In this document: positions 21,152-32,586 of the stretch, piece after piece
Layout: every line of letters begins with the position of its first letter
How positions within the stretch are numbered: the first letter of the stretch is position 1
Source: Arbacia lixula
Lineage: Eukaryota > Echinodermata > Echinoidea > Arbacioida > Arbaciidae
Length of the DNA: 64,000 bases
NCBI GenBank assembly: GCA_963669155.1
Contig: OZ022597.1
Span: 1,742,673-1,806,672, forward strand
Direction: 5' to 3'
The notes under the pieces: model-generated
Database searches by the model: none
The model's input: the letters and a program-made list of their open reading frames with translations, nothing else
Told to the model about the DNA's origin: nothing
Position numbers and translations under genes: made by a program

Positions 21152-21506
21152 AGGGCATATACTGTACTGGGAAGACAGAAATGCCTTCAAAAGGTGATCG
21201 TGAGCAATCTTCTTGCCAATGGTCTTAAATTAATGTATTGTCCATTTTAGAAACTTGCTGAAAGTTATTTGCCCACATATGATCCACATTTGGAGTAATT
21301 AGTGATTAAATCACAAATCCTCAAAATGTTCGGCCCGAACATTTTAAGGATTTAATCATCAATCATTAATTACTCCATATGTGGATCATTTGAGGGCAAA
21401 TAACTTTCAGCAATGGTCAATACATGAATTTAAGACCATTGGCAAGAAGATTGCTCACGATCACCTTTTTAAGGCTTTTTTGCCTTCCCAGTACAGTATA
21501 TGTCCT
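21152..21506. mobile_element. TTAA palindrome family A downstream of TBC1D15
   Basis: 355 bp with TTAA at 21148-21151 and 21507-21510. A stretch of the right arm is deleted relative to other copies. It may lie in the TBC1D15 3' UTR. Confidence 0.82.
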
Positions 21507-21508
21507 TT

Positions 21509-21514
21509 AATAAA
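21509..21514 (+). promoter_or_regulatory. Candidate polyadenylation signal AATAAA
   Basis: First AATAAA on the sense strand found after the TBC1D15 stop, about 990 nt downstream and directly after a TTAA palindrome (21152-21506). If used, the 3' UTR would contain that whole fold-back element. Transcript ends are needed to confirm it. Confidence 0.25.
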
Positions 21515-23774
21515 GCAAAATTTTAGTGATCCCTAGATTTTGAGGTTATGGGCAGGTTGTCTGAAACCTATAGCCATAGACTGCTGTCTGCTATGGTCTG
21601 CAGTAGAGTACATACGTTGAATGGGATCCTATCTGCTGTGCTTGGTTCATCATGCACTGACAAGGGCAATGCGATTGTGAATGTAGACTACCTTACGGCC
21701 TCTAGGTTTCAAACGTAAACACCAATAGTTTTTCGCTTTTCCTGAAAAGGTCTGTGAGGCTATGACTGTGAGATTTCACAGACGTGATCGTCAGGGTATA
21801 CTGCTGATTCCTGCCGAGTTTCAGGACTCTTGCAAATGGGACACCCTGTCTTACCAAGCCAGGCCACTCAATTGATTATACATTTATTACACCTTTGGTA
21901 CTGAGAGCTTTAACCACTATACCATGACACCTGCAGAGATTACATGTAGACAATTGAGTCATGGTGAAGTTCATGTGGTCCTATTCAACATGAATATAGG
22001 TCTCTAGTGGCCACCCAAGGAAAACAAAAATTGTGGCCTTTATAGACAGGTGGCTGCTATAAAGAGGTTCTCTCTGGGGGTATCATTTTAGTGGCCGCTA
22101 TAGACAGGTTGGCTGCTATAGACAGGTTGGCTGCTATAGGCAGGTGGCCTCTAAGACAGGTTTGACTGTAATTACATTGATGATCTCCTCATATGATGAA
22201 TGCAGATATACATCTATACATAATAAGTAACATGTTGCATTCATGTCGTATTTACCCATAATATAAAAATACATATTATATATGTTAATGTAGTGGGGGC
22301 TTCAGATAACTTAAGCAATGTCAATGATTGTCATCATCTGAAATGAGAGGAAACCCTTGTTATTCGCATTGTAGTTGTAGCTGGTCTCATCGTCAATTTG
22401 TGGTACTGTATGGTTACAAGGGCATAGCAATATTCGCCCCTAGAAATGCACTTACATGAAAATACATTGGATGGGACTGACTGTGGCTCAGTGGATCAGA
22501 TAAACTCAGAATGTTACGTTAATTGTTTGTGACTTTTATGAAAGCAGATGGACTTTTAATAACCTATATACTCAATTTGGATGACTCTTATCTGCTGAAG
22601 AAATCTGAAAATTATATAAATAGATAACGAAATACAGCTCTTGTGCAGTGACCTTGTGTTTTCCCAGATGTATGTAATTTCCATTTTTTTTTATCCGAGG
22701 CACGATCCTTGCACAATTCAAATCAAATATTCAAACAAGAATAAAACGTAAATGGGGATTATACAGACATCCCTCATTTAAATGAAAATCATGCTGAATA
22801 TAGCCAAATCTGGAAATTAATGCTCCCTTTTACATTGAGTCTTGGAGTTCATTCTCCGCTTATAATTACTTAAAGAATTTCTCAAGAATACTGTGACTCT
22901 TATTGCTTCATCCATAGACTCTCTTCGCATCACAACGTGTACATACATGAATAGTGTAAAGTGCCAAGTAAATGTAGTTCCCTCCTATGATAGAAAGAAG
23001 CATTATATTTAACCAGAAAGTACTCCAAAGTGTATATAGTGCAGGAAGAATATTTAATTTTTTTCTATATACTGGGAGAGGATTGTATGTTACATATATC
23101 TTATAAGCAGCAGAGAATTATCAAGCTTCCATATTTAATAAATCAATGCGAATTGAGAGCTGTGGCTAAGCCTGAAAATCCTTCGCTCAGCCAGCCATTT
23201 AATTAAAGAATGCCAAGGTGGTTTATCAGTCAGTGAAATAGATATTGCTTGCTATTGCATCTTGAATACAAAAAATCAAATGGATGTTCTCTATACTGAT
23301 ACTTGCTATTTGCAAAGCAATTTTAGAGTCACTTTACTTATATAATTTGCGTGAGTGTATCAGTATCTTGTTGTAAGGAGTTAAGAGATAGATCAACTTG
23401 GATTATTGCCACCCTAGAAACCTATACCAGAAACTTTAAAACTAAGAACACAAACATTATTTTGTATTTAAATATCAAACAATGTGTTGCGCTTCATATT
23501 ACTGTACAAGTGTGTTTCATTGTTTCAATGTGTAATATGTCTATTGGTCATGTATTTTTTTATTTAATATTTTATCTTGGAAAATCAGTTCTAGAGTTGT
23601 TATTTCCATATGACTTGCTATTTTTGTATTTTCCATCTCAACAGTTGCAAATGCAGTCGTAATTTCGCCTGTTTCATGTATATTTGTACATATCATGCAG
23701 CAATTAAATTGCTTAAGATTATGCTGAATGCAACATGCATTGAATAATGTTGTGATCTCCAGAGTAGCATGGAT
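21515..23774. other. Intergenic, no gene recognised
   Basis: AT-rich with short repeats, including GGCTGCTATA-type units at 22030-22160. A tRNA-like SINE segment on the minus strand is at 21866-21935 (box A TATAGTGGTTAAAGC). No exon-like ORF was found. Confidence 0.5.
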
Positions 23775-24595
23775 CTGTTTCTCTCTAATCGTCTCTCCCT
23801 CTCTCCCTGTTTCTCTTTGTATATTTCTCTGTCCTTGTTTCTTTCTTTATCTCTCTCTGTTACTCTTCTATATCTCTCCCTGTTTCTCTTTCTCTCCCTC
23901 TCTCTCTCTTCCTGTTTCTCTTTCTCTCCCTCTCTCTCTCCCTGTTTCTCTTTCTCTCTCTCTCCCTGTTTCTCTTTCTCTCTCTCTCTCTCTTTTTCTC
24001 TTTCTATATATCTCTCTCCCTGTTTCTCTTTCTTTATCTCTCTCCCTGTTTCTCTTTCTATATTTCTCTCCCTGTTTCTCTTTCTATATCTCTCTCCCCG
24101 TTTCTCTTTCTTTTCTCTCTCTCCCTGTTTCTCTTTTCTCTCCCTCTCTCTCCCCGTTTCTCTTTCTCTCTCTCTCTCTCTCTCTGTTTCTCTTTCTATA
24201 TATCTCCTGTTTCTCTTTTTCTCTCTCTCTCTCTCTCTGTTTCTCTTTCTATATATCTCCCCGCTTTTCTATATATCTCCTTGTTTCTCTTTCTATATCT
24301 CTCTCTGTCTTTCCTTCTCTCTCGCTCTCTCTCTCTCTCTCTCACATTATCTTTCTTCCTGTGTACATGTATCTGTTTTATATGTCCTCTCATGTTCTTC
24401 CAATATCTCTCTCTGCATCATATCATCAAAGCCTCCCTCTTCCTTTCAGATTGCAAAGCGCTTCCTACACTGTACACTGTTGTTTCTTGAGAGTATATAT
24501 TCTCTCCGTTTCTGAGCTTTTACACTCTTCTTATGTGTCTCTCACACCGCACTTCCCACCCTCTCTCCCTCTTTCTCTCGCCCTCTCTCCCTCCA

Positions 24596-24630
<35 letters not shown>

Positions 24631-24742
24631 TCCCTTCTCCCTCTCTCTCTTCCCCTCTCCCTCTCTCTCTTCCTCTCTCTCTCTCCCCCCCTTGCTCTTT
24701 CTCTCTCCCTCTCTCCCCCTCTCTCTCCATTTCTCTGTCTCC

Positions 24743-24788
<46 letters not shown>

Positions 24789-24835
24789 CTCTCTCTCTCT
24801 CTCTCTCTCTTCCTCTTCATCCTCTCCCTTTCCAC
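23775..24835. repeat. 1-kb CT-rich pyrimidine tract
   Basis: Mostly (TC)n with TCCCTGTTTCTCTT units of 14-24 bp. It is open in several frames only because CT repeats lack stops. Homopyrimidine runs of this kind can form triplex DNA. Confidence 0.92.
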
Positions 24836-25818
24836 CAATCTTTAAAAGATCTCTTTGCAAACAATCAGTCTTACATACTGAATGACAGACACAAGCAACA
24901 CAAAGTAACACCACATGCTTGTTTATATACAATTGTTATTGTAGCAATCCAAATGATAACGATTAAAAATTATGCAGCACTTAAAATCATTAAGGATACA
25001 CTCAAAAGGAATCAATGATAACAGGTACATGTACTTATTTCAGGATGATTGATTTTGCATTATTTTTTTTTTTTTGCTCTGAAAGATACAGTTTGTAACA
25101 AATTACTTAACAGAAAATGGATTTAGATTTTTCTCCTCATTTGCAATTTGTTTTTTTTTTGTTCTGAAAATAAATTTTCTGATAAATAATTCTACAGAAA
25201 ATATATCATTTTCTCATTTGCAAATGAATGTTCATACTGTATGTTGTACATTTTGCATGATGAACTTGAGTATTTTGTCATACATGTACAATGAGATATA
25301 GAGTTCACTAATATTAACTTATGTACAATATTATATAGAAAGGACATGTTAATCACTCATAAACTCATTAATACCCCCAAAATACAAATTCATCTTTGAT
25401 TTGTACAATATCCATGCTAGCTGAATCCGATATATATGGCATAGCACTCATATCATCACCATTTGTGTGATCTTTTCATCAATACTACTAGGGAGTAATT
25501 TTCTATATAATAAAATTCAAGATGAAGTTCACATATTAACCATAATTACTTTCTTCATACAAATCATCAAGCACATTTACAAACAAAAATTTAGATGAAT
25601 AATTGTCTGCTTTTTTTGTGAAAATTAACTTCATATTTATGATCTCATATTTAAAAAAATATACAGTACATGTACATATAGTTCAGCAAGGATGAATAAG
25701 GATTGAATATATATATGTTTCTATAAGCCATATACATGCATTACTCTTTGCTAACAAACAAGTTTTTTGCTCTACACCATGAGAAATTCCATACACAAAT
25801 AAACATAAAAATGGTTAT
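24836..25818. other. Intergenic AT-rich sequence
   Basis: No ORF or known repeat was recognised before the LTR element. Confidence 0.5.
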
Positions 25819-26765
25819 TGTTACAAATGGGTATAAGTTGTACATATAGCCATACATGTAGCCATTACATGAGCTGCTTTATGTGCTTGTGAAATTCCTC
25901 ACTGGTGAAATAAGCATTGCGCAATGTACTGCACAGAAGATTCTGGAATGTGAGAAGACTCTGGCAGAGGATATTTACATGCAGGAATGTTACAGCTAGC
26001 TGAGACTCATTAGCATAATAAAGGAGCTCAGATGGGCTAGTAATGACTCATCAATGTAATCTGGGTCAGGTCAATATTGATTGTCATGTTTACAAGCATA
26101 GGTATATGTACAATATAGAGATTACTGGATGTATTGAGAAATTTCTTGAAGTAGAGTTAATGGAACCTTCTAGAATGTACAAATTGTAGTATATATATGA
26201 GTTGTTTGAGATAGGAGCTCAGTTTTCATATCATCTTGCTCCAGTCACCTGTGATAAGAGTAACCTGCATCTAAGATATTGTTGTGACCCTGGCTCAATA
26301 CCTACCTGTGGATTTATACGAGGACTTTCTCTCCGTGGATAAATACCTGCCTGTTAACTAGCGCTTATGAGATCCTGCCTGTGAAAGCGTGAAAGCTCTG
26401 TGGATTAACATTTGACCATCTTGGATCATCTATTTGGACATGAAAATCTGGAATACCTGCTCTTCAGCGTACAACATTGGGATCAACATTGCGATCATAA
26501 TTTGGGAATACTGGATCTGATTATCAACTGGACCATCAGCGAGAGCCGTGGATCCATTGGACTTCAGTATCCTCCAGCACTGTAAGCTAACCTGTATCCA
26601 TACATTGTAAAATAATCTATATACATGCATTTATTTCTTGATGTATTGAAAGTGAACGCTTGTCTTGGTTTTTGAAGGGGAAAATACCCCATATAATAAA
26701 GAACACATAAACTAAATATTGGTATCATTTTGTGCGATCCTTTCTGGCGTGAACTGATCGTAACA
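25819..26765 (+). repeat. 5' LTR
   Basis: Starts TGTTAC and ends GTAACA, a 6-bp terminal inverted repeat. It has a TATATATA box near 26190 and AATAAA at 26695-26700, consistent with U3-R-U5 organisation. Confidence 0.93.
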
Positions 26766-26770
26766 AAATT

Positions 26771-26788
26771 TGGGGGCTTGTCCGGGAA
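26771..26788 (+). promoter_or_regulatory. Primer binding site, tRNA-Pro type
   Basis: TGGGGGCTTGTCCGGGAA lies 5 nt after the LTR. It is nearly identical to the complement of the 3' end of tRNA-Pro, the primer also used by many vertebrate gammaretroviruses. One internal base (T instead of C) differs from the usual form. Confidence 0.75.
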
Positions 26789-26923
26789 ATGAACATTGTT
26801 AATAAGCCAACATTGTTCAAAATTTAGTGAAATTTTGGTCATAACTTTGATTGATCTATCCTAGAATACATCAGACAAGCTTTCACATATTTTGATTGTG
26901 TATGTTGTATACTGTGTACAATC

Positions 26924-29900
26924 ATGAGTACTTTCGATGTTAAGGCGTTTGCCGAGAGGACAGATTTGTCCTACACAGATTTGGAAAGACTAAGAAAGTG
27001 TAATTTGATCGCTATTGCCCAACATTTGAATGTTGAATTGACACAGGGTATGAAGAAGGCAGAGATACTTGATAGTGTAGCTAGTCACATGACAGTTAGA
27101 CAACAAACCCAATCAGCTGAACAAGCCCAAGCTATGGGTGGTTCAGATCAAACACAGCTTGAGCTTGCTAAAATGGAATTTGAAAGAGAGAGGATGAGAT
27201 TAGAATTTGAAGAGAAAGAAAAACAAAGACAGCGTGAAGCTGAAAGAGAACAAAGACAGCGCGAAGCTGAAAGAGAACAAAGACAAGCAGAAATTGAAAT
27301 GAAAAGACTAGAAATGGAGATGAAATTGCGTGAACTTGAATTGTCACAGAGTCGTGCACAGGACAAAAAGTCCCATACATTCGATGTGGCAAAGAATGTT
27401 CGTTTGGTGCCAAAATTTGAAGAGGATAGAGTTGACAAATATTTTGTCTCATTTGAGAAAGTGGCTAGTACGATGAAATGGCCACAGGAATTTTGGCCGA
27501 TGCTTCTCCAAAGTGTTTTTGTTGGTAAAGCAGCAGACGTGTACTCATCTCTCTCAGCAGAACAGTCATGTAACTATGCTACTGTAAAGAAAGCAGTACT
27601 GAATGCATATGAATTGGTACCGGAGGCGTACAGACAGAAATTCAGAAATGCAAGCCGCAAGCCAGGTCAGACACACGTTGAGTTTGCTCGTGAAAAAGAA
27701 ATGATGTTTGATAGGTGGTATGGTTCATTGAAAGTGGGGGAAGATTTTGATAGCCTCAGAGAGGTAGTGTTGTTGGAGGAGTTCAAAAAGAATGTTGCCT
27801 CCAATGTGAGATCCCACTTAGATGATCACAAAATCACAGATCTGAAGAAAGCAGCTCAAATGGCTGATGAGTACGAGCTAACTCACAAAAATGACTACAG
27901 ACCATCGTTCAGAAATTTCTCTGGTTATAGAGGTAAAAATCAGAATGATGCACCAAAGGGTACTGGCCAAGCAAAAGATGCGCAAAGTAAAGGCGGCAAC
28001 ACTAGCAGTGGTTCACCTCCGGCATCCAAAAATCAGTCTGACAATTCAGGTACGGCAAAACCACCTCCAACTTGCTTTCATTGTCACAAGAAGGGGCACT
28101 TAAAGGCCCAGTGCTGGAAATTGCAAAATAAGGAAAAGAAAGAAGTTGGGTTTGTCATGCCAAAAAGTGTCCTCCCAGAAGAAAGTGTCCCAGGTAGAGA
28201 TAGACAGGTCATTGAAAATCGTCCGTTCAATTTTGACGATAAACTTACGCAGGTTGATCAAAAATATCGTAGCTTTTTGTCTGAGGGTATAGTGGCCCCT
28301 AGTTCATCTGGTGAGGCAGGTAAGCCAGTGGTTATCCTTAGGGATACAGGGTCCAATCAGACGTTGTTGGTGGAAGGTAGGGTGACTTTACCACCAGAGA
28401 GTGCATTGAATGCCAAGGCATTGATACAGCCTATTTTTGGCAGTTGTATCACCGTCCCCTTGTATAAGGTGGATTTGAAGTGTGACCTAGTTTCTGGTCC
28501 TGTTACTGTTGGAGTCATCCCAGAGTTGCCCATGCGGGGTGTAGATTGTTTGCTGGGTAATGACTTGGCTGGCGACAAAGTTGTTGCATCGCCAGGTGTT
28601 TCAGAGCAACCGGTTGAGGTTACTGAAGCTGTACAGTTACAGGTGAAGTTCCCAGGGATTTTTCCGGATTGTGTTGTGGTTTTGGAAAAACCAGTTGAGG
28701 TTCCGGAAACTGAGAACTTACAGGAAGAAGTACCGGGAATTTTCCCAGCCTGTGTTGTTACTAGGTCTCAGGCTCGTAGGGATGCGCACGATGATGCGGA
28801 TTGTGTTGACGTGGAGGAGAATACTGGGGTTTGGTTGGCTGAAACCTTTTTCAAGGATTTGAATGAAGGGGGTGCTGTTTTAGGCTCCGAGGCTAGCAGT
28901 GGTGAGCTGTTTAGTAAGTCTTCCTTGGTTCAGGCACAACAGGCAGACATGGAATTGAAGGGCTTGTCTCAGACTGCGTGTTCTGAGGCTGAGGCTGTTA
29001 ATGTCCCTGAGTGCTATTATGTCAAAGATGACATTTTGATGAGGAAGTGGAGACCTCCCCTTAGGCCAGCTGATGAGGATTGGACTGTTGTCCATCAAAT
29101 TGTTGTCCCTTCTTGTTATCGCAATGAGATTTTGAGAATTGCCCACGAGTTACCTGTTGGCGGCCATTTAGGTGTCAGAAAGACAAAAGATCGAATCATG
29201 AGGCATTTCTATTGGCCGAAGTTGAGTCGTGATGTGGCTGAGTTTTGTAAAACTTGTCACACATGTCAGGTGGTTGGTAAACCACAGCCGTCGATCAAGC
29301 CGGCACCATTGATTCCGATACCCGCATTTGATGAACCATTCACTCGGGTTCTAGTTGACTGTGTTGGCCCTTTGCCTAGAACTAAGTCAGGTCAAAGGTT
29401 CCTCTTGACGATCATGGATATGTCTACCCGTTTCCCAGAGGCAATCCCACTCAGGAATATTACAGCCAAGACTGTGGTAGAGGCCCTAGTACAGTTTTTC
29501 ACTAGGTACGGTCTGCCCAAGGAAATTCAGTCTGACCAGGGATCCAATTTCATGTCAAACATATTTCAAGAGGTGATGTATCAGTTGGGTATCAAACAGC
29601 TGAAGTCGTCAGCTTACCATCCCCAATCTCAAGGTGCATTAGAACGCTACCATCAGACCCTGAAGACCATGATTAGGGCATATTGTGAGGAGCACCCTGA
29701 GGACTGGGATAAGGGCATCCCATGTTTGTTGTTTGCCACTAGGGACTCCCCAAATGAGTCAACGGGATTTAGTCCGTGTGAGTTGGTGTACGGTCACGAG
29801 GTTAGGGGCCCTCTTAAGCTCATAAAAGAGAGGTTCATGTCCCAGGATGATGATGTAAACCTCCTTGACTACGTGTCAAAGTTCCGTGAAAGGTTGTTCA

Positions 29901-30727
29901 AGGCATGTGAGGTAGCTAGGGGACATCTGAAAACATCCCAAGAGAGCATGAAGAAGAAAGCAGACAAAAATGCTAAAGTGCGTACTTTCAAGCCTGGTGA
30001 CAAAGTACTCGTGTTGCTACCATTGCAGGGTGAGCCATTAAAAGCCAAGTTCAGTGGACCGTACTGTGTCAAAAAGAAATTGAATGATGTCAATTATGTG
30101 ATCGGTACTCCAGACAGGAGAAAAGATCAAAGGGTGTGTCATGTGAACATGCTCAAAGAATACTTTGAGCGAGAGACTAGCCAGCCAGTTGGGGTAATAC
30201 AGGTGGTGAACGATGAGGAGGTAGATGTGGTGGAATCAGATGTGGACATGTCTGAATCTGATGTAAACATGAGTGAGCCACCAAGTGTCAGGCTGTCTAA
30301 CATGGAGGTGTTAGGGAAAACACAGGAAGTGTTGAGTTACCTCCCTGATGATCAGAGAAAAGATGTAACTGATTTGTTGCATGAATTTGGGGACGTGTGC
30401 AAAGACAAAGTAGGTTGCACCTCACTGACTGTGCATGATGTTGATGTTGGAGATGCTAGCCCAATCAAACAAACCCCACACTGGTCAAAGGCTAAGGAGG
30501 AATTCAGTCCAACCCTTGTCCTTCAGCAGTTTGAAGTGTATCTGACAAACAGAAAAGGGGAGATCATATTGTACATAGATCACAACCCCATTGACTTCCT
30601 GGATCGGTTCAAAACTAAGAACAGTAGAATATTCAGGTGGAGTCTGCTGATCCAGCCCTATGCACTCAAAACTGTGCATGTATCAGGCAAAAACAATGTC
30701 ATAGCTGATGCATTGTCCAGAGTGTGA
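26924..30727 (+). CDS. Gag-protease-integrase polyprotein with RT/RNase H core deleted
   Basis: One open frame of 1267 codons. Order: coiled coil rich in Glu/Arg/Gln (about 78-145); capsid with a SCAN-like region (about 230-325; PEAYRQKFRNASRK, VVLLEEFKKNV); CCHC zinc knuckle CFHCHKKGHLKAQC (about 384-397); retropepsin DTGSNQT (about 473); integrase HHCC zinc domain (about 738-780); integrase DDE core (Asp in VDCVGP, Asp in QSDQGSNF, Glu in ALERYHQ); GPY/F-type module SGPYCVKKK (about 1044). After these come the N-terminal edge of RT (about 1125-1187) and then directly the RNase H tail, FEVYLTNRKGE to NNVIADALSRV. The RT palm with YxDD and most of RNase H are absent with no frameshift. It can still encode particle protein, protease and integrase, but not polymerase. 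The ATG at 26924 is the first in the frame. Confidence 0.92.
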   Translation: MSTFDVKAFAERTDLSYTDLERLRKCNLIAIAQHLNVELTQGMKKAEILDSVASHMTVRQQTQSAEQAQAMGGSDQTQLELAKMEFERERMRLEFEEKEKQRQREAEREQRQREAEREQRQAEIEMKRLEMEMKLRELELSQSRAQDKKSHTFDVAKNVRLVPKFEEDRVDKYFVSFEKVASTMKWPQEFWPMLLQSVFVGKAADVYSSLSAEQSCNYATVKKAVLNAYELVPEAYRQKFRNASRKPGQTHVEFAREKEMMFDRWYGSLKVGEDFDSLREVVLLEEFKKNVASNVRSHLDDHKITDLKKAAQMADEYELTHKNDYRPSFRNFSGYRGKNQNDAPKGTGQAKDAQSKGGNTSSGSPPASKNQSDNSGTAKPPPTCFHCHKKGHLKAQCWKLQNKEKKEVGFVMPKSVLPEESVPGRDRQVIENRPFNFDDKLTQVDQKYRSFLSEGIVAPSSSGEAGKPVVILRDTGSNQTLLVEGRVTLPPESALNAKALIQPIFGSCITVPLYKVDLKCDLVSGPVTVGVIPELPMRGVDCLLGNDLAGDKVVASPGVSEQPVEVTEAVQLQVKFPGIFPDCVVVLEKPVEVPETENLQEEVPGIFPACVVTRSQARRDAHDDADCVDVEENTGVWLAETFFKDLNEGGAVLGSEASSGELFSKSSLVQAQQADMELKGLSQTACSEAEAVNVPECYYVKDDILMRKWRPPLRPADEDWTVVHQIVVPSCYRNEILRIAHELPVGGHLGVRKTKDRIMRHFYWPKLSRDVAEFCKTCHTCQVVGKPQPSIKPAPLIPIPAFDEPFTRVLVDCVGPLPRTKSGQRFLLTIMDMSTRFPEAIPLRNITAKTVVEALVQFFTRYGLPKEIQSDQGSNFMSNIFQEVMYQLGIKQLKSSAYHPQSQGALERYHQTLKTMIRAYCEEHPEDWDKGIPCLLFATRDSPNESTGFSPCELVYGHEVRGPLKLIKERFMSQDDDVNLLDYVSKFRERLFKACEVARGHLKTSQESMKKKADKNAKVRTFKPGDKVLVLLPLQGEPLKAKFSGPYCVKKKLNDVNYVIGTPDRRKDQRVCHVNMLKEYFERETSQPVGVIQVVNDEEVDVVESDVDMSESDVNMSEPPSVRLSNMEVLGKTQEVLSYLPDDQRKDVTDLLHEFGDVCKDKVGCTSLTVHDVDVGDASPIKQTPHWSKAKEEFSPTLVLQQFEVYLTNRKGEIILYIDHNPIDFLDRFKTKNSRIFRWSLLIQPYALKTVHVSGKNNVIADALSRV

Positions 30728-31202
30728 AAAAAAAACACACAACAAAGAAGTAATAAGTTTTGTCACAAGGTATGTGATTACGTGTAAATATGTTATTAAA
30801 TCAGTATGATGATAAATGAAAATTGCCATATATCCAAAAGACTTTGGCAAAAAGATTTTGAAGTTATTTTCATGTGGAAACATTCAGTGCAAGTAAGTGC
30901 CTTGCCGATTGATTATGGTATTGAAACTGTTTGTTTGTTATTGAAGAAACTATTGTATGTAAAATACATGTCAGCAAAATGAGTTAATAAGAAATTCAAA
31001 GTAACAAAAATATCCAAGACAAGCTGTCAGGTTAAATTATGAGTTGTCATAAATAAGACATGGAAATATGATATTGTAAGTGTTCAAACATAAAGTATGA
31101 TTGTTCATGATGTAGAGAAGGTGAACATCTTTATTTAGGTAACTTTAAATGTTTGAAAATGTGAAAGAAAAATTTGCTACGGCAAAATTTTCTTTTTTCC
31201 AT
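30728..31202 (+). other. Non-coding 3' region of the LTR element
   Basis: About 475 bp of AT-rich sequence between the polyprotein stop and the polypurine tract. No env-like or other ORF is seen. Confidence 0.6.
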
Positions 31203-31211
31203 GGGGGAAAG
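31203..31211 (+). promoter_or_regulatory. Polypurine tract
   Basis: GGGGGAAAG immediately precedes the 3' LTR, in the expected place for plus-strand priming. Confidence 0.8.
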
Positions 31212-32158
31212 TGTTACAAATGGGTATAAGTTGTACATATAGCCATACATGTAGCCATTACATGAGCTGCTTTATGTGCTTGTGAAATTCCTCACTGGTG
31301 AAATAAGCATTGCGCAATGTACTGCACAGAAGATTCTGGAATGTGAGAAGACTCTGGCAGAGGATATTTACATGCAGGAATGTTACAGCTAGCTGAGACT
31401 CATTAGCATAATAAAGGAGCTCAGATGGGCTAGTAATGACTCATCAATGTAATCTGGGTCAGGTCAATATTGATTGTCATGTTTACAAGCATAGGTATAT
31501 GTACAATATAGAGATTACTGGATGTATTGAGAAATTTCTTGAAGTAGAGTTAATGGAACCTTCTAGAATGTACAAATTGTAGTATATATATGAGTTGTTT
31601 GAGATAGGAGCTCAGTTTTCATATCATCTTGCTCCAGTCACCTGTGATAAGAGTAACCTGCATCTAAGATATTGTTGTGACCCTGGCTCAATACCTACCT
31701 GTGGATTTATACGAGGACTTTCTCTCCGTGGATAAATACCTGCCTGTTAACTAGCGCTTATGAGATCCTGCCTGTGAAAGCGTGAAAGCTCTGTGGATTA
31801 ACATTTGACCATCTTGGATCATCTATTTGGACATGAAAATCTGGAATACCTGCTCTTCAGCGTACAACATTGGGATCAACATTGCGATCATAATTTGGGA
31901 ATACTGGATCTGATTATCAACTGGACCATCAGCGAGAGCCGTGGATCCATTGGACTTCAGTATCCTCCAGCACTGTAAGCTAACCTGTATCCATACATTG
32001 TAAAATAATCTATATACATGCATTTATTTCTTGATGTATTGAAAGTGAACGCTTGTCTTGGTTTTTGAAGGGGAAAATACCCCATATAATAAAGAACACA
32101 TAAACTAAATATTGGTATCATTTTGTGCGATCCTTTCTGGCGTGAACTGATCGTAACA
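31212..32158 (+). repeat. 3' LTR
   Basis: 947 bp, the same length as the 5' LTR and apparently identical to it at an offset of 5393 bp. It is followed by the TTAT target duplication. Confidence 0.93.
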
Positions 32159-32162
32159 TTAT

Positions 32163-32583
32163 TAACAATGAAGAAAACGAGACTTTGTTTTGTGCAAGAC
32201 CCTGTATTCTATATGCAGCACTGTGCTCTACACCTATACTGTACTAGTCCACCCCCTCGAGTGTATTTCGCAATCCGCCGACAACGAACGTTGGTGGCGC
32301 ATCACATACAAAAAAAAAAAATTCGGGCGGACAGATTCGTGGAGTCGGGCAATCAGTGGTCTGGCGCGGTGTGCGTACTATGTGAATCAGTGGCGTAATG
32401 TGTGTGAGAGAATAAGCGGACGATAAAATACAGCCAGTGTCTGGACGACTAATACTGTAGATGTAGGAAGACGTCAAACCTCATGGATTTCAATCCATTT
32501 TGATTTTTTATACCCTGAGCCTTTTACCACATATATATGGCATCATTGATACCAATGTGATGTTTGTTTGTACTAAACGTCTT
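32163..32583. other. Intergenic sequence
   Basis: Nothing recognised, apart from a somewhat CpG-rich patch at 32260-32400. Confidence 0.4.
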
Positions 32584-32586
32584 CTG

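Larger units (their letters stand above)
25819..32158 (+). mobile_element. Complete Gmr1-like Ty3/gypsy LTR retrotransposon
   Basis: A 6340-bp element with two 947-bp LTRs (TGTTACAAATGG...CGTAACA), 4-bp target duplication TTAT (25815-25818, 32159-32162), a tRNA-Pro-type primer site and a polypurine tract before the 3' LTR. Its single ORF is gag-protease-integrase followed by RT/RNase H remnants. Integrase before RT is the order described for deuterostome Gmr1-like Ty3/gypsy elements, and differs from standard Ty3/gypsy. The LTRs look identical over every stretch compared, so insertion was recent. It lies between the convergent TBC1D15 and TYMP genes. Confidence 0.93.

Noticed and set aside
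23728-25018. ORFs of 385, 248 and 161 residues rich in Ser/Leu/Phe
   Set aside because: Frames through a CT microsatellite, which lacks stop codons by composition; no domain or codon bias.
31823-32023. 66-residue ORF present in both LTRs
   Set aside because: An antisense frame within LTR sequence, repeated only because the LTRs are repeated.
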